The notes under the pieces were generated by a model, which saw only the letters and a program-made list of their open reading frames with translations, was not told the DNA's origin and made no database searches. A stretch of DNA of 7,358 nucleotides from CAZJJK01 sp964546285 (GTDB lineage Bacteria; Spirochaetota; Spirochaetia; Treponematales; Breznakiellaceae), in assembly GCA_964546285.1 (NCBI GenBank), contig CAZJJK010000135.1:1-7358 (forward strand), given 5' to 3'. This document shows, piece after piece, positions 1 through 6,148 of the stretch (within the stretch, counting starts at the first letter, position 1; every line of letters starts with the position of its first letter). The position numbers and the translations under genes are program-made.

Positions 1-229
1 TTGATTATTTTTTTGTTGACTTTCCGACTCCGTCTTTTATCGTTGTCCTTAAGTGAATAAAACACTTGTTTGTTATATACAATTAAATATAAATAAAATC
101 TACATACACTTTACACAAATTATATTAATGTTAAGGTGCTAAATTCTGCTTATTATATTGATTTTTACGCAATTTTATACCCTTAACAAATATATCTCAC
201 TAAAAATATGCTAATATAGGAGGATTTAT
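1..229. other. A+T-rich upstream region without a gene
   Basis: No convincing coding sequence, RNA gene or repeat is visible here. The stretch is very A+T-rich and leads into the first gene of the CoA module, so it should carry that operon's promoter. Two weak sigma-70-like candidates can be read: TTGTTT (66-71) with TATAAA (88-93) at 16 bp spacing, and TTAAGG (131-136) with TATATT (154-159) at 17 bp. A third pair, TTAACA (183-188) and TATGCT (207-212), would start transcription inside the ribosome binding site and is unlikely to be used. Confidence 0.5.
66..93 (+). promoter_or_regulatory. Candidate promoter of the hbd-crotonase-thiolase unit
   Basis: TTGTTT at 66-71 and TATAAA at 88-93 are separated by 16 bp. 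The -10 box matches consensus at five of six positions, while the -35 is poor. It would give a leader of about 130 nt. In such A+T-rich DNA chance matches are common, and the pair at 131-159 is nearly as good, so this is only a pointer. Confidence 0.22.
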
Positions 230-1090
230 ATGGACATTAAAACCATAGGAGTTGTAGGCGCTGGCGCTATGGGAAGCGGGATTGCCCAGGTATCGGCACA
301 AGCAGGATTCAATGTTATTCTGAGAGATATTGAGGACAGGTTTGTTGAAGGCGGGATCAAGAATATAGATAAATTTCTCAGCAAGAGCGTTGAAAAGGGT
401 AAAATGAGCGCTGATGACAAGAACGCGGTCATGGGAAGAGTTAAGGGAACAACAAAGATGGGAGATTTAAAAGATGCTGATTTTGTAATTGAAGTAATTA
501 TAGAAGTCATGGATGTGAAGAAAAAAGCTTTTGCAGAACTGGATGAGATCGTAAAACCGGGTGTTATACTTGCTTCAAATACTTCTTCAATGTCCATTAC
601 CGAAATCGCTACTGCTACAAAAAGACCTGAAAAAGTCTGCGGCATGCACTTTTTTAATCCCGTACCTCTCATGAAACTTGTTGAAGTAATCAGAGGCATG
701 AGGACAAATGATGAGACAATTAAAACCACACTTGAACTTGCAAAGAAACTCGGGAAAGAACCGGTAGAAGTAAAGGTTGATGTTCCGGGATTCCTCGCAA
801 ACAGGCTTATGATTGCCGTTGCCATCGAAGCCATTAAACTTTATGAGCAGGGTATAGCTTCCAAGGAAGACGTAGATAAGGCTGCAAAACTAGGGCTTAA
901 TTATCCTATGGGACCATTTGAACTAATGGATTTAACCGGACTGGATATCAATTATCATGTTATGGATTATTTCCACAAAGAATTGCCGAAAGAATTAAAA
1001 TGGGATCCGCCTTTAGCAATCAAAAATATGGTAAAAGCAGGACTGCTCGGAAATAAAACAGGTGAAGGCTGGTATAAAAAGACCAAATAA
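230..1090 (+). CDS. hbd: 3-hydroxyacyl-CoA dehydrogenase (3-hydroxybutyryl-CoA dehydrogenase type)
   Basis: Soluble NAD(P)-dependent oxidoreductase that interconverts 3-hydroxyacyl-CoA and 3-oxoacyl-CoA, most likely with short chains such as acetoacetyl-/3-hydroxybutyryl-CoA. The 286 residues match the usual single-function bacterial Hbd length of about 280. The N-terminal Rossmann fold shows GAGAMG at residues 10-15, with an acidic residue (Asp33) ending the second strand, which is usual for NAD binding. SNTSS lies at 116-120. His140 in MHFFNPVP and Glu152 form the catalytic dyad with the 12-residue spacing of the family. Asn191 in PGFLANR starts the C-terminal helical dimerisation domain, which contains NYPMGPFELMD (224-234). 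AGGAGG at 218-223, six bases before ATG, fixes the start. The crotonase gene begins 14 bp after the stop, indicating co-transcription. Family assignment is secure; chain length and cofactor preference are inferred. Confidence 0.95.
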   Translation: MDIKTIGVVGAGAMGSGIAQVSAQAGFNVILRDIEDRFVEGGIKNIDKFLSKSVEKGKMSADDKNAVMGRVKGTTKMGDLKDADFVIEVIIEVMDVKKKAFAELDEIVKPGVILASNTSSMSITEIATATKRPEKVCGMHFFNPVPLMKLVEVIRGMRTNDETIKTTLELAKKLGKEPVEVKVDVPGFLANRLMIAVAIEAIKLYEQGIASKEDVDKAAKLGLNYPMGPFELMDLTGLDINYHVMDYFHKELPKELKWDPPLAIKNMVKAGLLGNKTGEGWYKKTK

Positions 1091-1104
1091 AGCCGGGAGG
1101 ACAT

Positions 1105-1887
1105 ATGGGATACGAAACATTAATAATTGAACGTGAAGATAAGGTAGGCATAATCAAGCTTAACAGGCCGCCTGTGAATCCGCTGAATACAATAGTATAT
1201 AATGAGCTCTATGACGCACTTACCGAATTCGAAAATGATGATAATATCGGAGCCATTATTATAACCGGAAATGGCGAAAAAGCGTTTGCCGCCGGACTTG
1301 ATATTAAGGAAGTTATGGGTAAGTCCGGTGTTGAAGCCCGTTATTTTTCAGAGAAGGTTTCAAAGAGAGCTTTATGCAAAATAAGCGGTGTTGAAAAACC
1401 AGTCATAGCTGCTGTTTTTGGACTGGCGCTGGGCGGCGGATGCGAAGTAGCGATAGCCTGCGACCTAAGGATTGCTACCGAAGATGCAATATTCGGACTG
1501 CCGGAAATTAATCTGGGGATTATGCCGGGATCGGGCGCTACGCAGAGACTTACCAGACTAATAGGGGTTCCAAGAGCAAAAGAAATGCTTTTTAGCGGAG
1601 ATAATGTTAATGCTCAGGAAGCTTACCGCATTGGGCTGGCCAATAAAGTGGTACCTAAAGACAAGCTCATGGAAGAAGCAAAAGCAATGGCGAAAAAACT
1701 GGCTTCAAAACCGAGAGTAGCGCTTGGGTTAATAAAAAGGTGTGTTGATAGCGGAGTAGATATGAATATTGAAACCGGTCTATCAATGGAAATTAATTCT
1801 TTTGTAATAGCCTTTACTTCCGAGGACGGCAGGGAAGGCATAAATGCGTTCAACGAGAAGAGAAAGCCGAATTACAAAGGTAAGTAA
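1105..1887 (+). CDS. Enoyl-CoA hydratase (crotonase family)
   Basis: Crotonase-superfamily enzyme, most likely hydrating trans-2-enoyl-CoA to (S)-3-hydroxyacyl-CoA, the substrate of the dehydrogenase encoded just upstream. The 260-residue length is typical. The oxyanion-hole segment FAAGLDIKE lies at 61-69 and the second one, LALGGGCE, at 107-114. Both catalytic glutamates of true hydratases are present: Glu114 (GGGCEVAIACDLR) and Glu134 (LPEINLGIMPG), 20 residues apart as in rat enoyl-CoA hydratase. This argues against isomerase-only or dehalogenase members that lack one of them. The C-terminal trimerisation region ends with the usual AFNEKRKP (248-255). GGGAGG at 1095-1100 precedes ATG by four bases. 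Substrate chain length cannot be read from the sequence; crotonyl-CoA is the natural guess from the neighbours. Confidence 0.93.
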   Translation: MGYETLIIEREDKVGIIKLNRPPVNPLNTIVYNELYDALTEFENDDNIGAIIITGNGEKAFAAGLDIKEVMGKSGVEARYFSEKVSKRALCKISGVEKPVIAAVFGLALGGGCEVAIACDLRIATEDAIFGLPEINLGIMPGSGATQRLTRLIGVPRAKEMLFSGDNVNAQEAYRIGLANKVVPKDKLMEEAKAMAKKLASKPRVALGLIKRCVDSGVDMNIETGLSMEINSFVIAFTSEDGREGINAFNEKRKPNYKGK

Positions 1888-1904
1888 TTTAATTAAGCTT
1901 AAGG

Positions 1905-1929
1905 AAATATTTTTTTGTTAAAAATATTT
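1905..1929 (+). other. A/T-only inverted repeat between crotonase and thiolase genes
   Basis: A 10-bp perfect inverted repeat (AAATATTTTT at 1905-1914 and AAAAATATTT at 1920-1929) with a 5-nt loop sits in the 69-bp gap between the second and third genes. It is all A/T, so the RNA stem is weak and it is not a convincing terminator. It could mark a processing site or modulate read-through, or be chance in A+T-rich DNA. The thiolase gene has its own AAGGAG at 1941-1946. Confidence 0.25.
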
Positions 1930-1956
1930 AATTTTGTTCCAAGGAGATAAAATATT

Positions 1957-3168
1957 ATGGCAACTTTTACAAAAGCATATATCCCCTATAACGGATACTA
2001 TTCAACTCCCTTTTGCCGGTGGCAGGGAAGTATGCAAAATGAAAACGCTATTGAATTAGGCGCAAAGACTGCGAGAAGATGGTTTCTCGAGAAAAAGAAA
2101 ATTGATCCGGGCATTCTTGACTATCTGTATTATGGTGTCAGCATTACCCAGCATCATCTATTTTACAGTCATAACTGGGCAGCAGGCATGCTTACAGACA
2201 ATAAAAAAAATCTGCCCGGCTGTATGATAAGCCAGGCATGCACGACTTCAACGACAATTCTTAATCTTGCGGCACAGGCGATAGAAACAGGCATGGTTAA
2301 TACAGCTTTTGGTTTGATGTCCGACCGCACATCCAACGGCGCTCACACTATCTGGCCGAATCCGATGGGACCGGGCGGAGAAGTTATCCACGAGAACTGG
2401 TTGATGGACAACTTTAACAGCGATCCCAATGTTTTCCCGCCTCTTAAAATGGTGCAGACTGCTGAGAACGTGGCAAAACAAGAAGGATTCACTAAAGAAC
2501 AATGTGACGAAGTAGTTTTAAGGCGGTATGAACAGTACCAGATGGCTCTTGCTAATGACCGCGCATTTCAGAAACGTTATATGTTTCCAGCTGAGGTAAA
2601 AGTCTCCAAGAAAAAGACCGTACTGGTCGAATTGGATGAGGGCGCAACACCCACCACTAAAGAAGGCCTGGCTAAACTGGGACCTGCTGAAAAGGGTGGT
2701 GTGCATAGCTTCGCGGCTCAGACGTTCCCCGCGGATGGTAACTGCGGATTCATTGTTACAACAAAGGAAAAGGCAAAAGAATTGAGCGCTGATCCCAAAA
2801 TTGAGATCCAGATTGTTTCCTTTGGTTTTTCCAGAGTTAATCCGGGATTTATGGCTGCGGCTCCGGTACCGGCAGCACAGATGGCCCTTGCGAATGCGGG
2901 TTTAAAAATTACAGATATGAAAGCAATTAAGAGTCATAATCCTTTTGCGACAAATGACCTTAACTTCGCAAAGAAAATGGGCAATGATATAATGAAAATG
3001 AATAACTATGGGTCATCGCTGATCTATGGACATCCACAGGCTCCGACAGGCGGAAGAATCATAGCTGAAATGCTTGAGGAAATGTCCATGATTGGCGGCG
3101 GTTATTGTCTATGGACTGGCTGTGCGGCAGGCGATACAGGCGCGTCAATAATTTTCAAAGTAGGTTAA
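1957..3168 (+). CDS. Divergent thiolase-family protein with HNPF in place of NEAF
   Basis: Thiolase-fold enzyme of 403 residues, near the usual 390-400, expected to cleave 3-oxoacyl-CoA with CoA or condense two acyl-CoAs. The nucleophile is Cys95 in SQACTTS. The block normally reading NEAFA is HNPFA at 328-332, which supplies a histidine. YGHPQAPTGGR (357-367) matches the GHPxGxxG motif with His359. The second active-site cysteine is Cys389 in WTGCAAGDTGAS, matching the family CxGxGxG block. The middle differs from standard acetyl-CoA acetyltransferases: SDRTSNGAH (122-130), an aromatic- and Pro/Gly-rich stretch at 132-161, and RAFQKRYMFP (202-211). It follows hbd and crotonase and precedes a terminator, so it likely completes their pathway. 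The altered motif and unusual loop suggest a specialised substrate rather than plain acetoacetyl-CoA. Fold is sure, substrate unknown. Confidence 0.88.
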   Translation: MATFTKAYIPYNGYYSTPFCRWQGSMQNENAIELGAKTARRWFLEKKKIDPGILDYLYYGVSITQHHLFYSHNWAAGMLTDNKKNLPGCMISQACTTSTTILNLAAQAIETGMVNTAFGLMSDRTSNGAHTIWPNPMGPGGEVIHENWLMDNFNSDPNVFPPLKMVQTAENVAKQEGFTKEQCDEVVLRRYEQYQMALANDRAFQKRYMFPAEVKVSKKKTVLVELDEGATPTTKEGLAKLGPAEKGGVHSFAAQTFPADGNCGFIVTTKEKAKELSADPKIEIQIVSFGFSRVNPGFMAAAPVPAAQMALANAGLKITDMKAIKSHNPFATNDLNFAKKMGNDIMKMNNYGSSLIYGHPQAPTGGRIIAEMLEEMSMIGGGYCLWTGCAAGDTGASIIFKVG

Positions 3169-3194
3169 AAATACTGATAAATTAAATTGAATTT

Positions 3195-3223
3195 AAATCC
3201 CCGCTTTTTGCGGGGATTTTTTT
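3195..3223 (+). terminator. Rho-independent terminator after the thiolase gene
   Basis: AAATCCCCGC (3195-3204) pairs perfectly with GCGGGGATTT (3210-3219) around a TTTTT loop, followed by a run of T to 3223. The G+C core and T tract make it strong on the + strand. It lies between two convergent genes, but on the - strand the stem is followed by a mixed A/T sequence, so it should work mainly for the thiolase transcript. Confidence 0.93.
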
Positions 3224-3264
3224 AATGTAAAAGATCAGCTAAGATAGTAAACAAAAATATGTAA

Positions 3265-3489
3265 TTATTGGTATTTAGTAAAGTAGACTATAACAGCAAT
3301 AACAATAAGTATGACTGCTATAAGTAAAGGCATCAGGTTTTTTTTTCTATGCTGGCCGCTTGCTTTCCATTTTATGTCCTTAACAAGGGGTGCATCCGGA
3401 TTTGCTACGGGCCGTCCGCATTTAGGGCAATCGCGTACCCATTCGTAAACTTCTTCACCGCAATGAACACATTTTGATTTTGATGGCAT
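3265..3489 (-). CDS. Small zinc-ribbon protein with C-terminal membrane anchor
   Basis: A 74-residue protein, not recognised as a named family. Cys7-x-x-Cys10 and Cys21-x-x-Cys24-Gly form a compact four-cysteine zinc ribbon at the N-terminus. A polar basic linker (residues 25-51, with HRKK at 47-50) follows, then one hydrophobic helix at about 52-70 rich in Ile, Val and Leu, and a short KYQ end. The basic residues before the helix and the lack of an N-terminal signal suggest a tail-anchored inner-membrane protein with the ribbon in the cytoplasm. A longer reading frame from 3537 exists, but a perfect GGAGG six bases before the ATG at 3489 supports this start. It is convergent with the CoA module and has no partner of its own. 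Such small ribbons often bind protein or nucleic acid; no function is assigned. Confidence 0.8.
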   Translation of the reverse strand: MPSKSKCVHCGEEVYEWVRDCPKCGRPVANPDAPLVKDIKWKASGQHRKKNLMPLLIAVILIVIAVIVYFTKYQ

Positions 3490-3500
3490 TTTAACCTCCA
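3489..3500 (-). promoter_or_regulatory. Ribosome binding site deciding the zinc-ribbon start
   Basis: On the - strand, GGAGG (3499-3495) lies five to six bases before the ATG at 3489. This supports the 74-residue start over the upstream in-frame ATG at 3537, which has no such site. An upstream TTGACT duplicated at a 10-bp period (from 3547 and 3537, - strand) may include a -35 element, but no good -10 box is visible. Confidence 0.7.
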
Positions 3501-3551
3501 TGAAATTAAAATCCTTGTTCCTTATCAAACTAGTCAAATTAAGTCAAGTGT

Positions 3552-3587
3552 ATTTTACAATATTTTTTCGATCAAGAATTGTAAAAT
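3552..3587. repeat. 10-bp inverted repeat, possible operator
   Basis: ATTTTACAAT (3552-3561) is repeated inverted as ATTGTAAAAT (3578-3587), with 16 bases between. The perfect arms and position just upstream of the zinc-ribbon gene fit a regulator binding site. No T-run follows, so it is not a terminator. The A+T-rich composition keeps confidence low. Confidence 0.3.
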
Positions 3588-3637
3588 GAGTTGAATTTAT
3601 TTGTGAAATATAAATTATTAACCCACTAAAAAATGAA

Positions 3638-3655
3638 AATACTATATATAGTATT
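3638..3655. promoter_or_regulatory. 18-bp perfect palindrome, candidate operator
   Basis: AATACTATATATAGTATT reads identically on both strands with no spacer. It ends 10 bp before the candidate -35 box of the acyltransferase promoter, a position suited to a dimeric regulator. No regulator gene lies in the window. The centre is alternating AT, so a chance origin remains possible. Confidence 0.4.
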
Positions 3656-3665
3656 ATTAGAGCGA

Positions 3666-3695
3666 TTCACGTTTGAGTGCGCATATCATTATAAT
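3666..3695 (+). promoter_or_regulatory. Candidate sigma-70-type promoter for the acyltransferase-ligase unit
   Basis: TATAAT at 3690-3695 matches the -10 consensus exactly. TTCACG at 3666-3671 matches four of six -35 positions, with an 18-bp spacer. An overlapping alternative is TTGAGT (3673-3678) with TACACT (3695-3700) at 16 bp. Either would start transcription near 3702-3707, just before the left arm of the large inverted repeat, so the whole hairpin would lie in the 5' leader. Confidence 0.42.
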
Positions 3696-3709
3696 ACACT
3701 GATGCGTTT

Positions 3710-3836
3710 AAGATTGAAATAAGTTACAAAATTTTTGAGGACGCCTTTCAGGCCTGATGTAAAAGTATTTAAAAACAAGAGAAACTACCCAGGAAGGCCT
3801 GATTCCGCAAAAAATTATGTAACTTATTTCAATCTT
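3710..3836. repeat. 127-bp inverted-repeat element (MITE-like or structured leader)
   Basis: The ends are an 18-bp perfect inverted repeat: 3710-3727 (begins AAGATTGAAATAAG) against 3819-3836. Pairing continues inward with few interruptions: 3728 with 3818, 3730-3736 with 3810-3816, 3739-3741 with 3804-3806, and TCAGGCCT (3748-3755) with AGGCCTGA (3795-3802). That totals about 38 pairs with a 39-nt loop. AGGCCTGAT also appears as a direct repeat at 3750-3758 and 3795-3803. No coding sequence is inside and no clear target-site duplication flanks it. Terminal inverted repeats with a non-coding core are what a MITE looks like, but the position right after a promoter also fits a leader RNA. No T-run follows, so it is not a simple terminator. 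Repeat structure is certain; identity is not. Confidence 0.6.
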
Positions 3837-3903
3837 TGGCAATTTTAGCCAATTATCTGAAAGTGAATAGGCAAAAGTTAATTGCTCAAAAGGAGAATTT
3901 TTT

Positions 3904-4740
3904 ATGACAAAAATATATGTTTTCCCTGGGCAGGGTTCACAGACAATAGGAATGGGAAAGGAATTATTTGATCAATTCGCCTTTTTAATAAAACAGGCTG
4001 ATCAGATTTCAGGTTATTCAATTAAGCAGTTATGTCTGGAAGATCCGGATAAAAAATTAAACAGCACGGATTATACTCAGCCTGCTCTGTATATAGTAAA
4101 CTCGCTTATGTATCTGAAAAAAGTGCAGCAGTCCGGTAAACCGGATTTTGTTGCGGGACACAGCCTGGGAGAATACAACGCTCTTTTTGCAGCTGAAGTA
4201 TTCGATTTTGCAACAGGATTAAAGCTGGTGCAGAAGCGCGGCGCAATTATGGCAAAAGCAGAGGGGGGCGGTATGGGTGCTGTAATAGGTCTTGAGCCTG
4301 AAAAGATTAAGGAAGTGCTTAAAAATACCGGGCTTGAATCAATTGATATTGCAAACTTTAATTCTCCGGGCCAGACTGTTATATCAGGCCCGAAGGCGGA
4401 CATAGGTAAACTGACCGGCGTTTTTGAAAAATCAGGTGCAAGATTGTTTGTTCCATTAGCAGTAAGCGGCGCTTTCCATTCGCGTTATATGAAGCCTGCA
4501 AAAGAAGAGTTTGAAAAATATTTAGAGCAGTTTACATTCAAGTCGCCGAAAATTCCTGTTATTGCCAATTATACTGCAAAAAAATACGAAGACAATGTTA
4601 TTAAGGAGAACCTTGCATCACAGATATGTAATCCGGTACGGTGGGTGGAAACAGTTATGTTTTTAAAGCAGCAGCCGAATGCTGAGTTTGAAGAAATAGG
4701 GCCTGGGAAAGTATTGACAAAGCTTATTGCTCAGATTTAA
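3904..4740 (+). CDS. Malonyl-CoA:ACP acyltransferase, FabD fold, trans-AT polyketide-like
   Basis: Transfers an acyl group, most likely malonyl, from CoA to an acyl carrier protein. The 278 residues cover one complete acyltransferase domain. GQGSQ is at 9-13. The nucleophile Ser87 lies in GHSLGEY and the acid-binding arginine is Arg112 in QKRG. His192 in SGAFHSRYM completes the dyad, and the Phe after Ala in GAFHS is the malonyl-selecting form. NSPGQTVISG is at 153-162 and EEIGPGKVL near the end. The wording LCLEDP (43-48), TQPALYIVN (58-66) and NALFAAEVFDF (92-102) resembles free-standing trans-AT polyketide acyltransferases more than housekeeping FabD. No fabH, fabG, fabF or acpP gene is adjacent, which also argues against a standard fatty-acid cluster. 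AGGAGA seven bases upstream supports the ATG. The ligase gene follows after 55 bp. Enzyme class is sure; the trans-AT link is inference. Confidence 0.9.
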   Translation: MTKIYVFPGQGSQTIGMGKELFDQFAFLIKQADQISGYSIKQLCLEDPDKKLNSTDYTQPALYIVNSLMYLKKVQQSGKPDFVAGHSLGEYNALFAAEVFDFATGLKLVQKRGAIMAKAEGGGMGAVIGLEPEKIKEVLKNTGLESIDIANFNSPGQTVISGPKADIGKLTGVFEKSGARLFVPLAVSGAFHSRYMKPAKEEFEKYLEQFTFKSPKIPVIANYTAKKYEDNVIKENLASQICNPVRWVETVMFLKQQPNAEFEEIGPGKVLTKLIAQI

Positions 4741-4784
4741 AGTATATATATGTGTTTTATCAGAGACTATTTTAAAATTTTTAT

Positions 4785-4798
4785 AGGGGCAATAAGTG
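4785..4798 (+). promoter_or_regulatory. Ribosome binding site and GTG start of the ligase gene
   Basis: AGGGG at 4785-4789 sits six bases before GTG at 4796-4798. No ATG with a comparable site occurs near the start of the frame, so GTG is the likely initiator. The 55-bp gap before it holds no terminator, which favours co-transcription with the acyltransferase gene. Confidence 0.6.
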
Positions 4799-6148
4799 AT
4801 TGAAAATAACTTTATATCTTTATATGAAAAGTTATTAATCAGCCCTGACAATGCAGACAAAGAATTTATTATAGCCGGGAAGACTTATAAAGAAGTATAT
4901 GATCTGGCTTCCGGTATTGCAGAATTATGCAGAAAAACGAATGTTAATACTCTTTGTCTGTGCACTGAAAATAAAGCTGTAATTATTGCCTCTTTGCTAG
5001 CTTCAATCAATTGCGGCCCGTCAGTGCTTCTTCCGCATTCATTTGATAAAAGAACAATCAGAGAAATGAAAAGTGCTGCTGGTTTTGATCTGGTACTCTC
5101 GGATAAACCGGAGGAAATGCCATTGCAGCTTGAAGTCGTTACGCCTGACCAGGTAGGATTAAAAGGTAAGCCTCTTTCACAATTGCGCGATCCTGATTCT
5201 GTTTTTTTAAAACTATTTACAGGCGGTTCCACAGGTAAATCAAAGATATGGCAAAAGACACCTCGAAATATATTTTCGGAAGCGTTGTATCATTCAAAGG
5301 CTTTCAAGGTTTTAGAAAAGGATATTTTTATATCCACAGTTCCGCCACAGCATATATATGGCTTACTGTATTCTGTCATTGTCCCGTTCATTTCTTCTGC
5401 AAAAGTAATCGGACAGACCTGTGCATTTCCGCAGGAAATAATATCATCAATAAAGGTTAATTCAGGCACAATATTAGTCAGCATTCCGGTGCATTACCGT
5501 GTCCTTAAAAGCAGCTCTTTAAATTTTCCATCGCTTAGGCTTGCTCTATCTTCCGCAGGCAGTCTGGAATATGCAGATGCTGAATATTTTTTTAAAGAGA
5601 CAGGAATTGCAATCGCAGAGATTTTCGGATCAACTGAAACCGGTGGAATAGCAATTAGATATAATTCCGGGCAGGAGAAAGCGTTAATGCCTTTTAAAAA
5701 TATCGACTGGAAAATTCAGGATGGAAAACTGTCTGTACAATCGGACTTTATTTCTCCGGAATTACCAAGAGATGCTGAAGGCTATTACATAACAGAAGAC
5801 AGGGTAGAGAACGCAGGTGAAAATAATTTTATGCATCTAGGACGGGCTGACGGTATAGTAAAAGTAGCAGGCAAACGCGTTGATTTAAAAGAGGTTGAGA
5901 ATAAGCTGAAACAGATAATCGGGGTTGCAGATGCTGTTGTGATAGCATTGCCCGTATCAGGAGGCAGAAAGAACGTAATTGCGGCAATAATCGAAGGATG
6001 CCTTGACCATAAGACTGTAAAAAAGCGTGCCAAAGAACTTCTCGAACCATATGCTCTTCCAAGAAAGATTAAGATTTTAGAAAAACTGCCTGTAACTGCG
6101 GCAGGTAAATATGACAGGCAAAAAATTATGTCTTTCTTTAAATTGTAG
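4796..6148 (+). CDS. Compact AMP-forming acyl/aryl-acid ligase
   Basis: Adenylate-forming enzyme (ANL superfamily) that activates a carboxylic acid with ATP and passes it to CoA or a carrier-protein thiol. Motifs appear in order: phosphate loop TGGSTGKSK (142-150), VPPQHIYG (182-189), FGSTETGG (277-284), YITED with Asp335 for ribose binding, hinge block GRADGIVKVAGKRV (349-362), and the C-terminal lysine Lys438 in PVTAAGKYDR. All key residues are present, so it should be active. At 450 residues it is shorter than common acyl-CoA synthetases (500-650), with a reduced N-terminal part. The VPPQHxYG block and length recall ligases of aryl-polyene-type clusters, a resemblance from memory only. It is probably co-transcribed with the malonyl transferase, which suggests a starter acid and extender units being supplied to the same carrier protein. 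It is not a multidomain NRPS module. Substrate is unknown. Confidence 0.88.
   Translation: MIENNFISLYEKLLISPDNADKEFIIAGKTYKEVYDLASGIAELCRKTNVNTLCLCTENKAVIIASLLASINCGPSVLLPHSFDKRTIREMKSAAGFDLVLSDKPEEMPLQLEVVTPDQVGLKGKPLSQLRDPDSVFLKLFTGGSTGKSKIWQKTPRNIFSEALYHSKAFKVLEKDIFISTVPPQHIYGLLYSVIVPFISSAKVIGQTCAFPQEIISSIKVNSGTILVSIPVHYRVLKSSSLNFPSLRLALSSAGSLEYADAEYFFKETGIAIAEIFGSTETGGIAIRYNSGQEKALMPFKNIDWKIQDGKLSVQSDFISPELPRDAEGYYITEDRVENAGENNFMHLGRADGIVKVAGKRVDLKEVENKLKQIIGVADAVVIALPVSGGRKNVIAAIIEGCLDHKTVKKRAKELLEPYALPRKIKILEKLPVTAAGKYDRQKIMSFFKL

Larger units (their letters stand above)
3490..3903. other. Long intergenic region between divergent genes
   Basis: About 414 bp without a credible gene. It holds the start regions of both divergent transcripts. 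Reading left to right there is the duplicated TTGACT on the - strand, a 10-bp dyad (3552-3587), an 18-bp perfect palindrome (3638-3655), a promoter candidate with TATAAT (3666-3695), a large inverted-repeat element (3710-3836), a small TTGGC/GCCAA dyad (3836-3852), and the AGGAGA ribosome binding site of the acyltransferase gene (3891-3896). Confidence 0.75.

Noticed and set aside
226..834. Long minus-strand open frame opposite hbd
   Set aside because: It mirrors a well-supported dehydrogenase gene, has a Ser/Phe/Thr-rich low-information product and no ribosome binding site; it is an antisense shadow.
3490..3537. Upstream ATG extending the zinc-ribbon protein by 16 residues
   Set aside because: The internal ATG has a perfect GGAGG at good spacing, while the upstream one has none and lies in the likely promoter region.
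3710..3836. CRISPR repeat or intrinsic terminator reading of the large inverted repeat
   Set aside because: There is only one inverted pair with no direct-repeat/spacer series, and no T-run follows the stem.
4077..4403. Minus-strand open frame opposite the acyltransferase gene
   Set aside because: It overlaps the catalytic core of a clear gene and its product shows no domain or start signal.
3904..4740. Plain housekeeping fabD of a fatty-acid synthesis cluster
   Set aside because: None of fabH, fabG, fabF or acpP is adjacent and the motif wording is closer to trans-acting polyketide acyltransferases, although a housekeeping role is not excluded.
5248..5460. Plus-strand open frame inside the ligase gene
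   Set aside because: It is a second frame of the ligase coding region and has no recognisable features.
5785..6062. Two overlapping minus-strand frames opposite the ligase C-terminus
   Set aside because: Both lie opposite the hinge and lysine motifs of the ligase; shadows of that gene.
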